This document shows, in pieces, positions 31,621 through 40,654 of a DNA stretch of 64,000 nt. Source of the stretch: Clytia hemisphaerica (taxonomy: Eukaryota > Cnidaria > Hydrozoa > Leptothecata > Clytiidae). The position numbers and the translations under genes are program-made. Under the pieces are notes generated by a model. It was not told the origin of the DNA. It worked only from the letters and a program-made list of their open reading frames with translations, and did not search any database. How positions within the stretch are numbered: position 1 is the first letter of the stretch; every line of letters starts with the position of its first letter. The DNA is taken from positions 1,048,845 through 1,112,844 of the forward strand of contig CACVBU010000185.1 of assembly GCA_902728285.1 (NCBI GenBank), read 5' to 3'.

Positions 31621-32009
31621 CAGAAATCACCTATACTTGCAATATATCTCTAATCTTAATTTTTTGAGAGCTTTCCAAAAATATACAACAGGTCTCCGTT
31701 TTCTCGAGCTAAAATTTTCATTAATTTTTTACCCTATGATTTTTCCCCTACCCCTTAGCTTTCCAAAAATGTATAACAAGTGCCTCTAACAAAACAGTCA
31801 AGCGATTCCAAAAAATCGAACAAAATTCCCCCTACTATAAGTCACAAGTTGATTCTGGCCAGGCATCCAATCTGGAAAGGATGCAAAGCTTATACACTAA
31901 CTAAATTATCAGACTGATAATCTTGCCCTTTCCAATTTTATTTGACATTTTAACTCCTGATGGAATGGACTGTCAATTTGTGTTACATTCAGCCTTGCCT
32001 TATGCTGAG

Positions 32010-32231
32010 TACCGTCAACTGCTCTAACATGGGACAACTTGATATAACATGGGACTTGCTACTTTCTGGTCAGCTTTTTCTCTCTATTGTCAATCTCTCC
32101 TTAACAACAAATATATTTCTATGTTTCTTATGTACAGTATAAAAAGATGACCTTGGAAGTTCGGTAAAATTACTACTGTTTTGGCGTCCCATATCATGTC
32201 AGGTAGTCCCAAGTTAGAGCAGTTGACGGTA
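32010..32231. mobile_element. TA-flanked MITE, ends CCGTCAACTGCTCTAAC (copy 1)
   Basis: The 222-bp element has inverted ends TACCGTCAACTGCTCTAAC and its reverse complement. The interior is ~70-80% alike to 43136-43345 (ttctggtc...aacaacaa...gttcggtaaaatt). Confidence 0.75.
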
Positions 32232-34124
32232 TCCATTATTTTAGGCTCACAATTTTAAATCCTTCTCTTCCTGAGTACCCATCACCCTGGGTTTACAATC
32301 GGGCCTTTTTTTATTCCGAGCGCCTATCCCCATGGGTTTACAATTATTGGCCTTCTCATATCCGTAGTGTCCATTACCCTATTTTAAAAAATGTTTACAA
32401 TTGGGCTTATACTGAAGTTGAGCCTAGTCTAGTGCTTTAGCACGTTATAGTCTTCAATAACCAACCCTAAAATTAATTAAATTTAGAAATTAATCACTAA
32501 TTCTAATTCCATCTCATATTCTAAAATCCACAATCCAACCGAATTTGTTGAATTCTAGAAGCAATTTGAAAACTAAATTTTCAAATTCCAAAATAAGCCT
32601 TGCTCTTATTAATAAACACTGCACCTAAAATCACAAAACTTTAATAAGCTTTGCGGTGCTTATTAGAGTAAATACGGTAATTTGTTTTATTTTTCTTCGT
32701 TCAGGCATATGGATGGTCACCATAAATTGATCAGGTGGCGATTTGTGATCCATGGTTGCATCAATGGATATAGTCGCATTATCACATATTTACGTTGCAG
32801 CACTAACAATAAAGCGGCAACGGTTCTGAAATTGTTTCATGAGGCAGTTCGTTTACATGGCCTTCCTTCTAGAGTAAGAGGTGATTATGGGGTTGAAAAC
32901 GTGAACGTAGCTTGGGTTATGTTGACCTGTCCTGAGCGAGGAATGAATCGAGGTAGTATGATAACTGGATCTTCTGTGCATAATCAGAGGATTGAACGCC
33001 TCTGGGGTGAGGTAAAACGTGTTGTTGTTTTGCATTATCAAAGTGTATTTTATTTCATGGAAAACAACAATATTTTGGATCCCAATGATGAAGTCCATCT
33101 GTATTGCGTCGCATTTACCTACCAAGAATCAATAAAGCTCTTATAGAATTTGAGCGCTTTTGGGAATTTCATCCATTATCATCTGCAGGAAATAAATCTC
33201 CAAGACAGCTTTGGTTTATCGGAATTCGAAACACAATGGAAAATGACCCCGATTCATTGGATGACGTTCAAATAGGTGCATGGGAATAGTATGGGCTTGA
33301 TGAAGAAGCTCCTGTTCCACCTGAAGTGAACACAAATAATAATGTTTCTGTACCAGAAACTCGAGTTAATTTTTGTCCAAACTTTGAGCAGTACTTCACT
33401 GAAAATATAGACCCAGTAATGGATGATGGAAATGAAGGTATTCACCTATTCAATCATTTATTACAAGTGACAAATCAGCATTTAAATGATAACTGTTGTC
33501 AGGTTATGCCAATTAACTAAAGTTTATTTTGACTTCTACTTTTTATCTACTTCTTACAGTATCCAGATTATTTGTCCAAAAATATTTTTTCATGGTAGCT
33601 TTAACATGCAAGTGCCTGCGCCTTTGTCACACTTGCCTAGAAGCAAACACAGTCTTTAGTAAATTGATTGTAATGAATTCTTTCCTTCATTTGGGGTAGG
33701 GTTTGAGAAAATTATCAGAAATTTGGATAGCTTACGAAAAAAATAAGTTCGCTTTCATGTTTGGTAAAATTTCAATTATCAATACTTTTTATATACTTTT
33801 GTAAAATAGTTTATTTTTTAATTTTTGATAAAGAATAATTTTTTATTGCTGAAAACTTTATTTTGATAATAATTAATTAATTTAATTATTTTTGTTGCCT
33901 TTTTTTGTTCTTGAGTTATTTTTACTAGTGAACAAGAAGAGTAAAAAAAATAATATGAGGGACATTTTTTTACATTTAAGATGGCCCTGATAGTAGATTC
34001 GATCAGGGTCGAATTGTTCAAATTGTGAACAGTCTAACAAACTTTGCACATATGTCACCCACCATTAGTAGATTCGATTTAGAAGTGGTGCCAAAAAATT
34101 CGCGGCGTCATAGCAACGATTTTT

Positions 34125-34289
34125 GAGCTTTCCGCCGATCACAGAAAGGCGGTAAGCAAAATTCTTGGCGGTTCTTGAATTCACGCCATCCTTTTGCACT
34201 CGGTGTTCATCCGAGCGTATCCTTTTGTATAAATCAGAGCAATTAATTATCTTCTACCTCGCTTCCAAAAGTGTGCAACGTTAGTTAAC
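34125..34289 (+). repeat. Split direct repeat A1
   Basis: 165 bp, identical to A2 (39099-39263). The left edge reads tttttTTG|agctttcc, while the internal B1/A2 junction reads gaaTTG|agctttcc. Confidence 0.93.
34228..34234 (+). promoter_or_regulatory. TATA-like box TATAAAT in A1
   Basis: TATAAAT inside A1 lies about 130 bp upstream of the gag ATG at 34362, so A1 probably carries the element's promoter. The same box is present in A2. Confidence 0.45.
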
Positions 34290-34361
34290 AATTATCGTAA
34301 GAAGAGAAAAGACATTTGTACTTGTAAGAGAGAAACATTTTTGTGTTGTGAGAACGAGAAC

Positions 34362-35538
34362 ATGGATAGTGACGAAGAGCAAAGAACTTTTACAGTCGAG
34401 GATATCGTCCAGAAATGTGTGCAACAAATACTACCAACGGTTAACATAAACCAACAGTTAATCTCTCTGGAAACCAAGCTCGACAAGAAGAGAAAGTATG
34501 ATTCGATAGTTTTGGAAAACCCTGGCAACCGAGCGCAGTTAAAACATTGCATAGACGTCAAGAATTCGTTGGATGCAGTTAGCCAATCTTTGGAAGTAAA
34601 CGACATAAACACAGCAAAGTTCCATCTTAAAAAAGGTACTCTCGGGTGCCTAATAAACGTACATGTACGTTTATTTTTTTCGTGTCAAATTTCCCAACTG
34701 TACGCACCTTATTAGGAACTGTACGTTTATTTATTCTGAAGAATTTTCCCGCCTGTACGTTTATTCCCTCCTGTACGTTTATTTATTTTCACCCAATATC
34801 GCCCAATTCATACTGCAAAGATTTGTTATTTTTTGTTCAATTAAGATATGTTGAAAGGCCGTTAATTACATTCGAACGTATTGTGGGAGATTTCGAGTGT
34901 TACAAGAGTAAATTCGAACGTTTTGCTTATTATTTAGTACTTGTCATTGATCTATACGTCGTTTCGACCTGTATGTTCTACTTTTGAGAAATTGTACGTG
35001 TACGTTTATTTCAGCCTGTACGTTTATTTATTTTAGCTCTGATTTCTCGCCTATACGTTTATTTCAGCCTGTACGTTTATTAATTCCAATTTTATTCTCT
35101 CCTCCGTACGTTTATTTTGGACTGTACGTTTATTAGGCACCCGAGAGTAAGAGACTTATCAAGGACAGGATGAAGGTTATTCAAATTGCCGACAAGGATG
35201 ATTGGCTAGTCGCTTCTGAGTTTGAAAGAAACCCTATTTTTTCTGGGGACGAAGAGGAGAAGAGGTATAAGAGGGCACTTTCTTCCGCTAATGATAAAAG
35301 ATCAAAAGCCGCAAGAATCAAGGCGTATAGAGAAAACATGAAATTACAAAATAGTTCACCACAGGCAAGCAGTTCTCCAAAAAATCCTAACTCTACAGCA
35401 ACCCCTATCCAATGCTACAAGTGCCACAAAGTCGGTCACATTTCCACATACTGCCCATTATCAAATTCAACCAAAAAGCTTATACCACAATTATCTATCG
35501 AGACAAAATCGCAGCAAAAAGATACGACAGGCAATTGA
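34362..35538 (+). pseudogene. Ngaro Gag, interrupted by a MITE
   Basis: The first ATG after A1 is at 34362. The N-terminal part (MDSDEEQRTFTVEDIVQK...) is acidic and helical, with an ISLETKLDKKRKYD segment. It runs to ~34636, where a MITE is inserted (34637-35149). Coding resumes at 35150 in the matching frame with KDRMKVIQIADKDDWLVASEFE, a segment widespread in DIRS-order Gag proteins. A basic linker follows, then one CCHC knuckle (CYKCHKVGHISTYC, ~35412-35455), and the frame stops at 35538. Without the insertion and one TA copy the two halves are in frame (818 minus 511 is not needed to shift phase), so the break is solely the MITE. Gag would package element RNA. Confidence 0.82.
34637..35149. 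mobile_element. 509-bp TA-flanked MITE inserted in Ngaro gag
   Basis: The body spans 34639-35147 with perfect 25-bp inverted ends starting CTCTCGGGTGCCTAATAAAC. TA lies on both sides (34637-34638, 35148-35149), as with Tc1/mariner-type insertion. The interior consists largely of degenerate tgtacgtttatt repeats in both halves. There is no coding capacity. Confidence 0.88.
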
Positions 35539-35816
35539 ACAGTACAAAAAGGTTTAAATGACTATCATTGAGGACTACATTTATCTCTTAAATTTTCCAA
35601 AATAATTGCGTATTTTGTCGTTTTTCCTTATACTTAAAAGCTAGTATATTCTAATCTTTGATTCAGGAATAGGGGTTATATCATCAATGATTTTTAACAA
35701 TTAACTTTTAAGTCGATTGTCATTTATAATATTTCACTTGTATCCTAAGAGTCTCGTGTTGAAAAGAACATCTATTGATGCATTCGCTCACTCTTTTTGA
35801 AAGAAATTACTCCTAA

Positions 35817-37742
35817 TTTTATTTTTTATTACAAACAGAAGGAAATCAAACTTTCATTGCGGGGAATATTCAAAATCATTTCGAATTCTGGAGGGATAAT
35901 TTACAACCATCAAAAGAAATCTTACAAGTCGTCAGGTCAGGCTATAGGATTCCTTTCAAAAGTTTACCTGCATCTTGTTATGCAAAGAACAATGCATCAA
36001 GTCTAAGAAACAAAGAATTTGTCGACAAAGCAATTTTGGAGCTATTAAAAAATAGCTGCATAAAAGAAGTTACAAAAATACCATTTTGTGTTAATCCCTT
36101 GACGGTAGCAGAGAAAAATGGCAAGTTAAGGCTAGTTCTAGATCTACGGTACGTAAACAAATGTGTGATTACCGAAAAGTTTAAATATGAAAATTTAATG
36201 ACAGTAGCCGACATAATCGAAAAGGACTATTATTTTATTACTTTCGACTTGAAAAGCGGTTACCATCACGTACCAATAGATCAAGCATACCAGGCCTTTT
36301 TAGGTTTTTCCTGGGTAATGGATGACACCACAAAGTATTTCGAATTTCTAGTTCTCCCTTTTGGACTATCAAGTGCTTGTTATTTGTTTACAAAACTGAT
36401 GAGACCACTGATTAAAAGATGGCGTTCAAAATCTGTCAGATGTGTGATTTACCTAGACGACGGTATCGCCGGGCATAAATCAGAATCAAAGTTAAACGAA
36501 ATAACTGAAGAAATGACAAAAGATTTGCGTTCGGCAGGCTTAATGATAAATATCAAAAAATCACAATTATCTCCATCAAAAACCGGTCAATGGCTAGGCT
36601 TTTGTATAGACACGTCACAAATGAAATTTTTTGTTCCAAAAGCGAAAATTGAAAAATTGAACGAACTAATTCTCAGAACCCTTTGTTTTAAACTTGTTTC
36701 TGCACATCAAATACCTAAAATTGCTGGACATTTGGTTTCCATGGCAATCGCAATAGGGCCTCTAGTTTACTTGTTCACACGACACATGTACAAATTCATA
36801 GAGTCTAGGGCTTCTTGGTACGGTAAGAGAATAATAGGTGACGATCTAAAACAAGAGCTCGAATTTTGGCAGATCAATTTAGAAAACTCAAATGGTTACA
36901 GTATGAAACACAACCCGACTTGCTCAAAAATTGTTTATTCCGACGCAAGCTCAAAAGGTTACGGTGGCTATACAGTAGAAAAAGGTTCCATGCTAGTAGC
37001 AAAAGGGGTTTTCAAGACCTCGCAGATTAACACCAGCTCGACCTATAGAGAATTATTAGCGGTCAAATTTATTCTTGAATCTTTTGTCGCCTTTTTGAAA
37101 ACTGAGTCTGTCAAGTGGTTCACAGATAATCATAACGTTGTGTCAATAATTAAAAAAGGAAGTACAAAGATTCATCTACAACAAAAGGCTACAGAAATTT
37201 ACTGTTACTGCTTACGGAACGATATTTCTTTAAACCCAGTTTGGATCCCAAGAGATCAAAATCAGATTTCAGATCACTTTTCAAAAGTCATAGACACAGA
37301 CAATTGGTCCATTGATAACGAGTCTTTCTGTTACATTCAAGACAATTTTGGTAAATTTACAGCCGATCGTTTCAGTGATAATTTGAATAAAAAAGTCGAT
37401 GTTTTCAACTCAGAATCATTTTGTCCAAATTCCAGTGGTGTAGATTGTTTTACTCGTGATTGGAAAAACGATTTCAATTGGATTTGTCCACCAACAAAAC
37501 TTATCGGTAAAACCTTGCTTCATTTAAAAAACTGCAAAGCCAAAGGCGTACTGTTCGTTCCTTTCTGGCCTTCATCGTATTTTTGGCCTTTAATAACAAC
37601 AGACAACGGATCATATTTCGAAAATTTTATAAAGAGCTATCTGGTTTTGGACCCTTATTTTCATAACTTTTCAAACTATTATTCCATATTTGACGGTCAT
37701 GCCAATTTTTATTCATTAGCCCTACTTGTCGATTTCGATTAG
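35817..37742 (+). CDS. Ngaro/DIRS-type reverse transcriptase-RNase H
   Basis: The frame is open from 35817. Coding similarity begins by about 35862 (GNIQNHFEFWRDNL), just after an acceptor-like ttacaaacag, and no ATG near that point is obvious, so a spliced or frameshifted junction with gag is possible. RT blocks: KLRLVLDLRYVNKCV (~36126), FDLKSGYHHVPI (~36245), LPFGLSSACYLFTKLM (~36355) and the catalytic IYLDDGIAG (~36450). RNase H follows with IVYSDASSKGYGGY (~36932), ELLAVKFILESF (~37055) and WFTDNHNVVSIIKKGS (~37120). WIPRDQNQISDHFSK (~37243) and the DIRS-order signature DCFTRDWKNDFNWICPP...PFWPSSYFWPL end the protein. All visible catalytic acids are kept and the frame is uninterrupted. 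This enzyme copies the element RNA. Confidence 0.9.
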   Translation, partial: FYFLLQTEGNQTFIAGNIQNHFEFWRDNLQPSKEILQVVRSGYRIPFKSLPASCYAKNNASSLRNKEFVDKAILELLKNSCIKEVTKIPFCVNPLTVAEKNGKLRLVLDLRYVNKCVITEKFKYENLMTVADIIEKDYYFITFDLKSGYHHVPIDQAYQAFLGFSWVMDDTTKYFEFLVLPFGLSSACYLFTKLMRPLIKRWRSKSVRCVIYLDDGIAGHKSESKLNEITEEMTKDLRSAGLMINIKKSQLSPSKTGQWLGFCIDTSQMKFFVPKAKIEKLNELILRTLCFKLVSAHQIPKIAGHLVSMAIAIGPLVYLFTRHMYKFIESRASWYGKRIIGDDLKQELEFWQINLENSNGYSMKHNPTCSKIVYSDASSKGYGGYTVEKGSMLVAKGVFKTSQINTSSTYRELLAVKFILESFVAFLKTESVKWFTDNHNVVSIIKKGSTKIHLQQKATEIYCYCLRNDISLNPVWIPRDQNQISDHFSKVIDTDNWSIDNESFCYIQDNFGKFTADRFSDNLNKKVDVFNSESFCPNSSGVDCFTRDWKNDFNWICPPTKLIGKTLLHLKNCKAKGVLFVPFWPSSYFWPLITTDNGSYFENFIKSYLVLDPYFHNFSNYYSIFDGHANFYSLALLVDFD

Positions 37743-37911
37743 AAATAAATATACTATTGTGCTAAATCAACTCCTATTTTTCCTTACACGCTCCTTGATC
37801 TCACGACATACATTGTTCAAGCCGATTCTCGACTGGTTGCAAGACCTTTTCAATGTCATATTTTTTTTTCCAAAAAACAGGTATGAGAGTTATATTATAT
37901 TTTCTTTACAG

Positions 37912-38925
37912 AGGACAAAGGGGTCTGGAGTCGTATTAATAGCGTTGTTAATCCCGAACTAAAATCACTTGCTTCAACTTTACCAAACGTCATCGAATCT
38001 GCCTATGCAAAATCCACGTTGTCCAAATACAAAAGCGCATGGAAAAAAATGGATCGAATGGGTAGACCGTTATGACGAGTTAAGTGTTTTCCCCGCAGAT
38101 CCTGCAGCAGTAGCTCTCTATTTTAACTTTGTGGTAGAGTCTGGGAAGCCTCTCGGTTACCTCACCTCAGCATACTGCGGAATTAATTGGGGATATGCCT
38201 TTCACGGTTTAACTTCGCCGACTTCTGACAAATTTGTCAAATTTGCTTATGAAGGTGCTCAACGGTTACTTATCGGAGTTCGAGGAGGCCCTAATCGTAA
38301 TAGGAAAGATCACTTGACTCCCGAAATCTTGAAATCTCTAGTCAATAAATTTGGACACACCGGGAACATGATAGATTTGCGCTTTTTGATTGTCTGTTTG
38401 TTGGGATTCAATGGATTTTTAAGGATCAGCGAACTTCAACACCTGCAAATAAAGGAGATAACCTTTTGTGAAGAGGGCGTTAAGATTTTTATTGATCATT
38501 CAAAAACAGACCAAACCAGAAAGGGTGAAACTATATCTATTGCAAAGTCGAATTCTCCAAACTGTCCTGTATTTTGGTTAAAACGATATATGGATCTTAA
38601 CAACCTACACGACAAGAAAGAAGCCTACTTAATCTGCAGAATGTTCAAAACAAAAAAGGGGCATATTGTGAAAAATGGGGAAGGAATTTCTTATAGCACA
38701 GTGAGGGGAGATTTCCTTGAACGCATGGCACAAGTCGTCAAAAATCCTACGAGGTTTTGTACACATTCAATGAGATCAGGTGGCGCCACTCATGCTTCTG
38801 AATCCGGAGTATCAGACAGGTTAATTGGCAAACATGGCAGATGGTCATCAAACACATGTAGAGATATTTACATCAGGGACTCCCCCACGACAAAGTTTTC
38901 CGTTACTAAACGTATGAAATTTTAG
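37912..38925 (+). pseudogene. Ngaro tyrosine recombinase, one frameshift
   Basis: Coding begins near 37920 in one frame (GVWSRINSVVNPELKSL...) and is shifted at a run of seven A (38043-38049), after which the longer frame runs to 38925. A run of six would keep the frame. Catalytic residues of the tyrosine recombinase fold are visible: first Arg in FLRISELQHL (~38417), HSMRSGG with His and second Arg (~38766), HGRWSS (~38832) and the nucleophile in DIYIRDS (~38862-38880). The protein joins the element circle to the target. The frame start coincides with an acceptor-like tttctttacag (37901-37911). With the shift the enzyme lacks its N-terminal core-binding part, so this copy is probably inactive. 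Confidence 0.85.
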
Positions 38926-38989
38926 ACAACATAGGCTTTTGTTCACTGTACTTACAATTTACCAACTATGACCTCTTTTCTGCTCTCGT

Positions 38990-39099
38990 GTTACGCACTA
39001 GGAAATACCAATCGCTCAACAAATATAATTGTCTCTAATTATTTCCCTGTCAATTTTCGATCAATATTGTTTGTGAACAGAAAGAAAAGCCAAGAATTG
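38990..39099 (+). repeat. Split direct repeat B1
   Basis: 110 bp, identical to B2 (40545-40654), immediately joined to A2. Confidence 0.93.
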
Positions 39100-39263
39100 A
39101 GCTTTCCGCCGATCACAGAAAGGCGGTAAGCAAAATTCTTGGCGGTTCTTGAATTCACGCCATCCTTTTGCACTCGGTGTTCATCCGAGCGTATCCTTTT
39201 GTATAAATCAGAGCAATTAATTATCTTCTACCTCGCTTCCAAAAGTGTGCAACGTTAGTTAAC
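39099..39263 (+). repeat. Split direct repeat A2
   Basis: 165 bp, identical to A1. The B1/A2 junction represents the joined ends of the circular intermediate. Confidence 0.93.
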
Positions 39264-40544
39264 CGACACTTAACATTTTAAACTTCTTTTTTTCATACGC
39301 CGAACTACCTATGTATCATCACCATCCGACTCAAAGGACAAAATATCACACACAACAACGAAAGATCGTCAAAAGTAATCCGAAAACGAATTAAAGAGCA
39401 GAGATCGTGTATCGAGTAATCTCCAAACAGACATCAAGTATTTAAATTACAAATCACTAAAAGACTATATCCGCAAAAAGTGATACTTGCAACAAAAAGA
39501 CACTATTAATGGATACAAACTTGATTTAAAGTATGAACAAGCAGCTTAATATTTGTTTATCTCTTACTTAACGACCCATGGTTTTTGTCCTGTCAAAAGA
39601 TCGGTCAGTTTGGCACAAAAGGAACCGACCCCTGTAGTTCGAGGGAGGCAGGTTTTTAGTCCAGGGAAGAGATTCATTAGCTCGGAGTCTCTTAGGTTTA
39701 TGTTAATTATGTGATTATTAAATTAGAACTTGCAAACTGTAAATTTACCTAAAAGAATTATGCACATGTTTCTGAAATACTTAATAATACAGAGTACTTA
39801 AAATTTATTTTTTATACAATAACACAAGACATTATACTCAATCGAAACGATTCTGATTAATTGATATGATTCTTAATAATTGACATGATTTTAATTATTC
39901 GTATGGTTCTCATATTCGATATGATTTTGATTACTCGTATGATTTTGATTACTCGATATGAATGTGATTACCCACTATGATTTTTGCTCTACTGATATGA
40001 TTTTGCTCACCTAATTCAAACTCGAATTGATATGATTTCTACTTCACTGATCCAATTCCATACTCAATTGATATTTATTTTTACCGATATGATTTTCTAA
40101 CATGATATTGCTCTCGACATTCCAATAATCCATCCAAGGAATTATGTGATTTATGCGGTTTTATGTGATTTATGCGTCTTATGTGATTTATGCGTCTTAT
40201 GTGATTTATGCGTCTTATGTGATTTATGCGATTTTATGTGATTTATGCGATTTTATGTGATTTTATGTGATTTTGAGTTATCATGTTCTTCTTATCTCGA
40301 TGGGATAAGAAATATATGACATATCACGAAAACTATCGGTTTTAACCTAACTAAGATATTCTAAGTACATATTATATTATACGACAATTACATTATCTAA
40401 ATACATTATATTTCTTTGTCCATATCTAAAGGTTCATATGAACAACATCCATTACGACTAATGATATTATTACTCAGTTTTAACCATACTTAGCTTTATA
40501 AAATATTTCTCACGATTATTACATTTACACGATAGTTTACTAAC
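39264..40544 (+). other. Ngaro A2-B2 spacer, non-coding, repeat-rich
   Basis: No gene. Two low-order repeats dominate: a degenerate gatatgattttgattactc array (39850-40110) and a ttatgtgatttatgcg array (40140-40275). The sequence between A2 and B2 is usually short, so 1.28 kb is notable. Confidence 0.6.
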
Positions 40545-40654
40545 GTTACGCACTAGGAAATACCAATCGCTCAACAAATATAATTGTCTCTAATTATTTC
40601 CCTGTCAATTTTCGATCAATATTGTTTGTGAACAGAAAGAAAAGCCAAGAATTG
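40545..40654 (+). repeat. Split direct repeat B2 (right end)
   Basis: 110 bp, identical to B1. The right edge reads gaatTG|tggtttcc. Confidence 0.93.

Larger units (their letters stand above)
31330..33522 (+). pseudogene. Cellular-type DDE integrase gene, broken
   Basis: A first exon (about 31336-31490, preceded by an acceptor-like ttatccag) encodes a helix-turn-helix: WETVAKELGVSTKTLSRRKIELGM. It ends at a good donor, AGA|GTAAGAG. The core exon begins after ttcttcgttcag at 32705 with [13 protein letters not shown] (first catalytic D). [12 protein letters not shown] (second D) and [13 protein letters not shown] (catalytic E) follow. These are the signatures of an integrase-core family repeated in cnidarian, fish and other animal genomes. 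A frameshift near 33115 separates VHLYC from [21 protein letters not shown], and TAG at 33287-33289 cuts the tail (WE, stop, YGLDEEAP). Exons normally between the helix-turn-helix and the core are not found. MITEs sit in the gap (31516, 32010). Confidence 0.65.
34125..40654 (+). mobile_element. Ngaro-type tyrosine-recombinase retrotransposon with split direct repeats
   Basis: The order is A1 (34125-34289), gag, RT-RNase H, tyrosine recombinase, B1 (38990-39099), A2 (39099-39263), a 1.28-kb spacer, B2 (40545-40654). A1 equals A2 and B1 equals B2, with no difference seen. This split-direct-repeat layout, without integrase or protease, defines PAT/Ngaro elements of the DIRS order. These integrate a circular DNA by tyrosine recombination and make no target duplication. 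The copy carries a 509-bp MITE in gag and one frameshift in the recombinase. Confidence 0.92.

Noticed and set aside
37881..37911. A 31-bp intron between Ngaro RT and recombinase
   Set aside because: It is too short for animal splicing. The sites are kept only as a weak observation.
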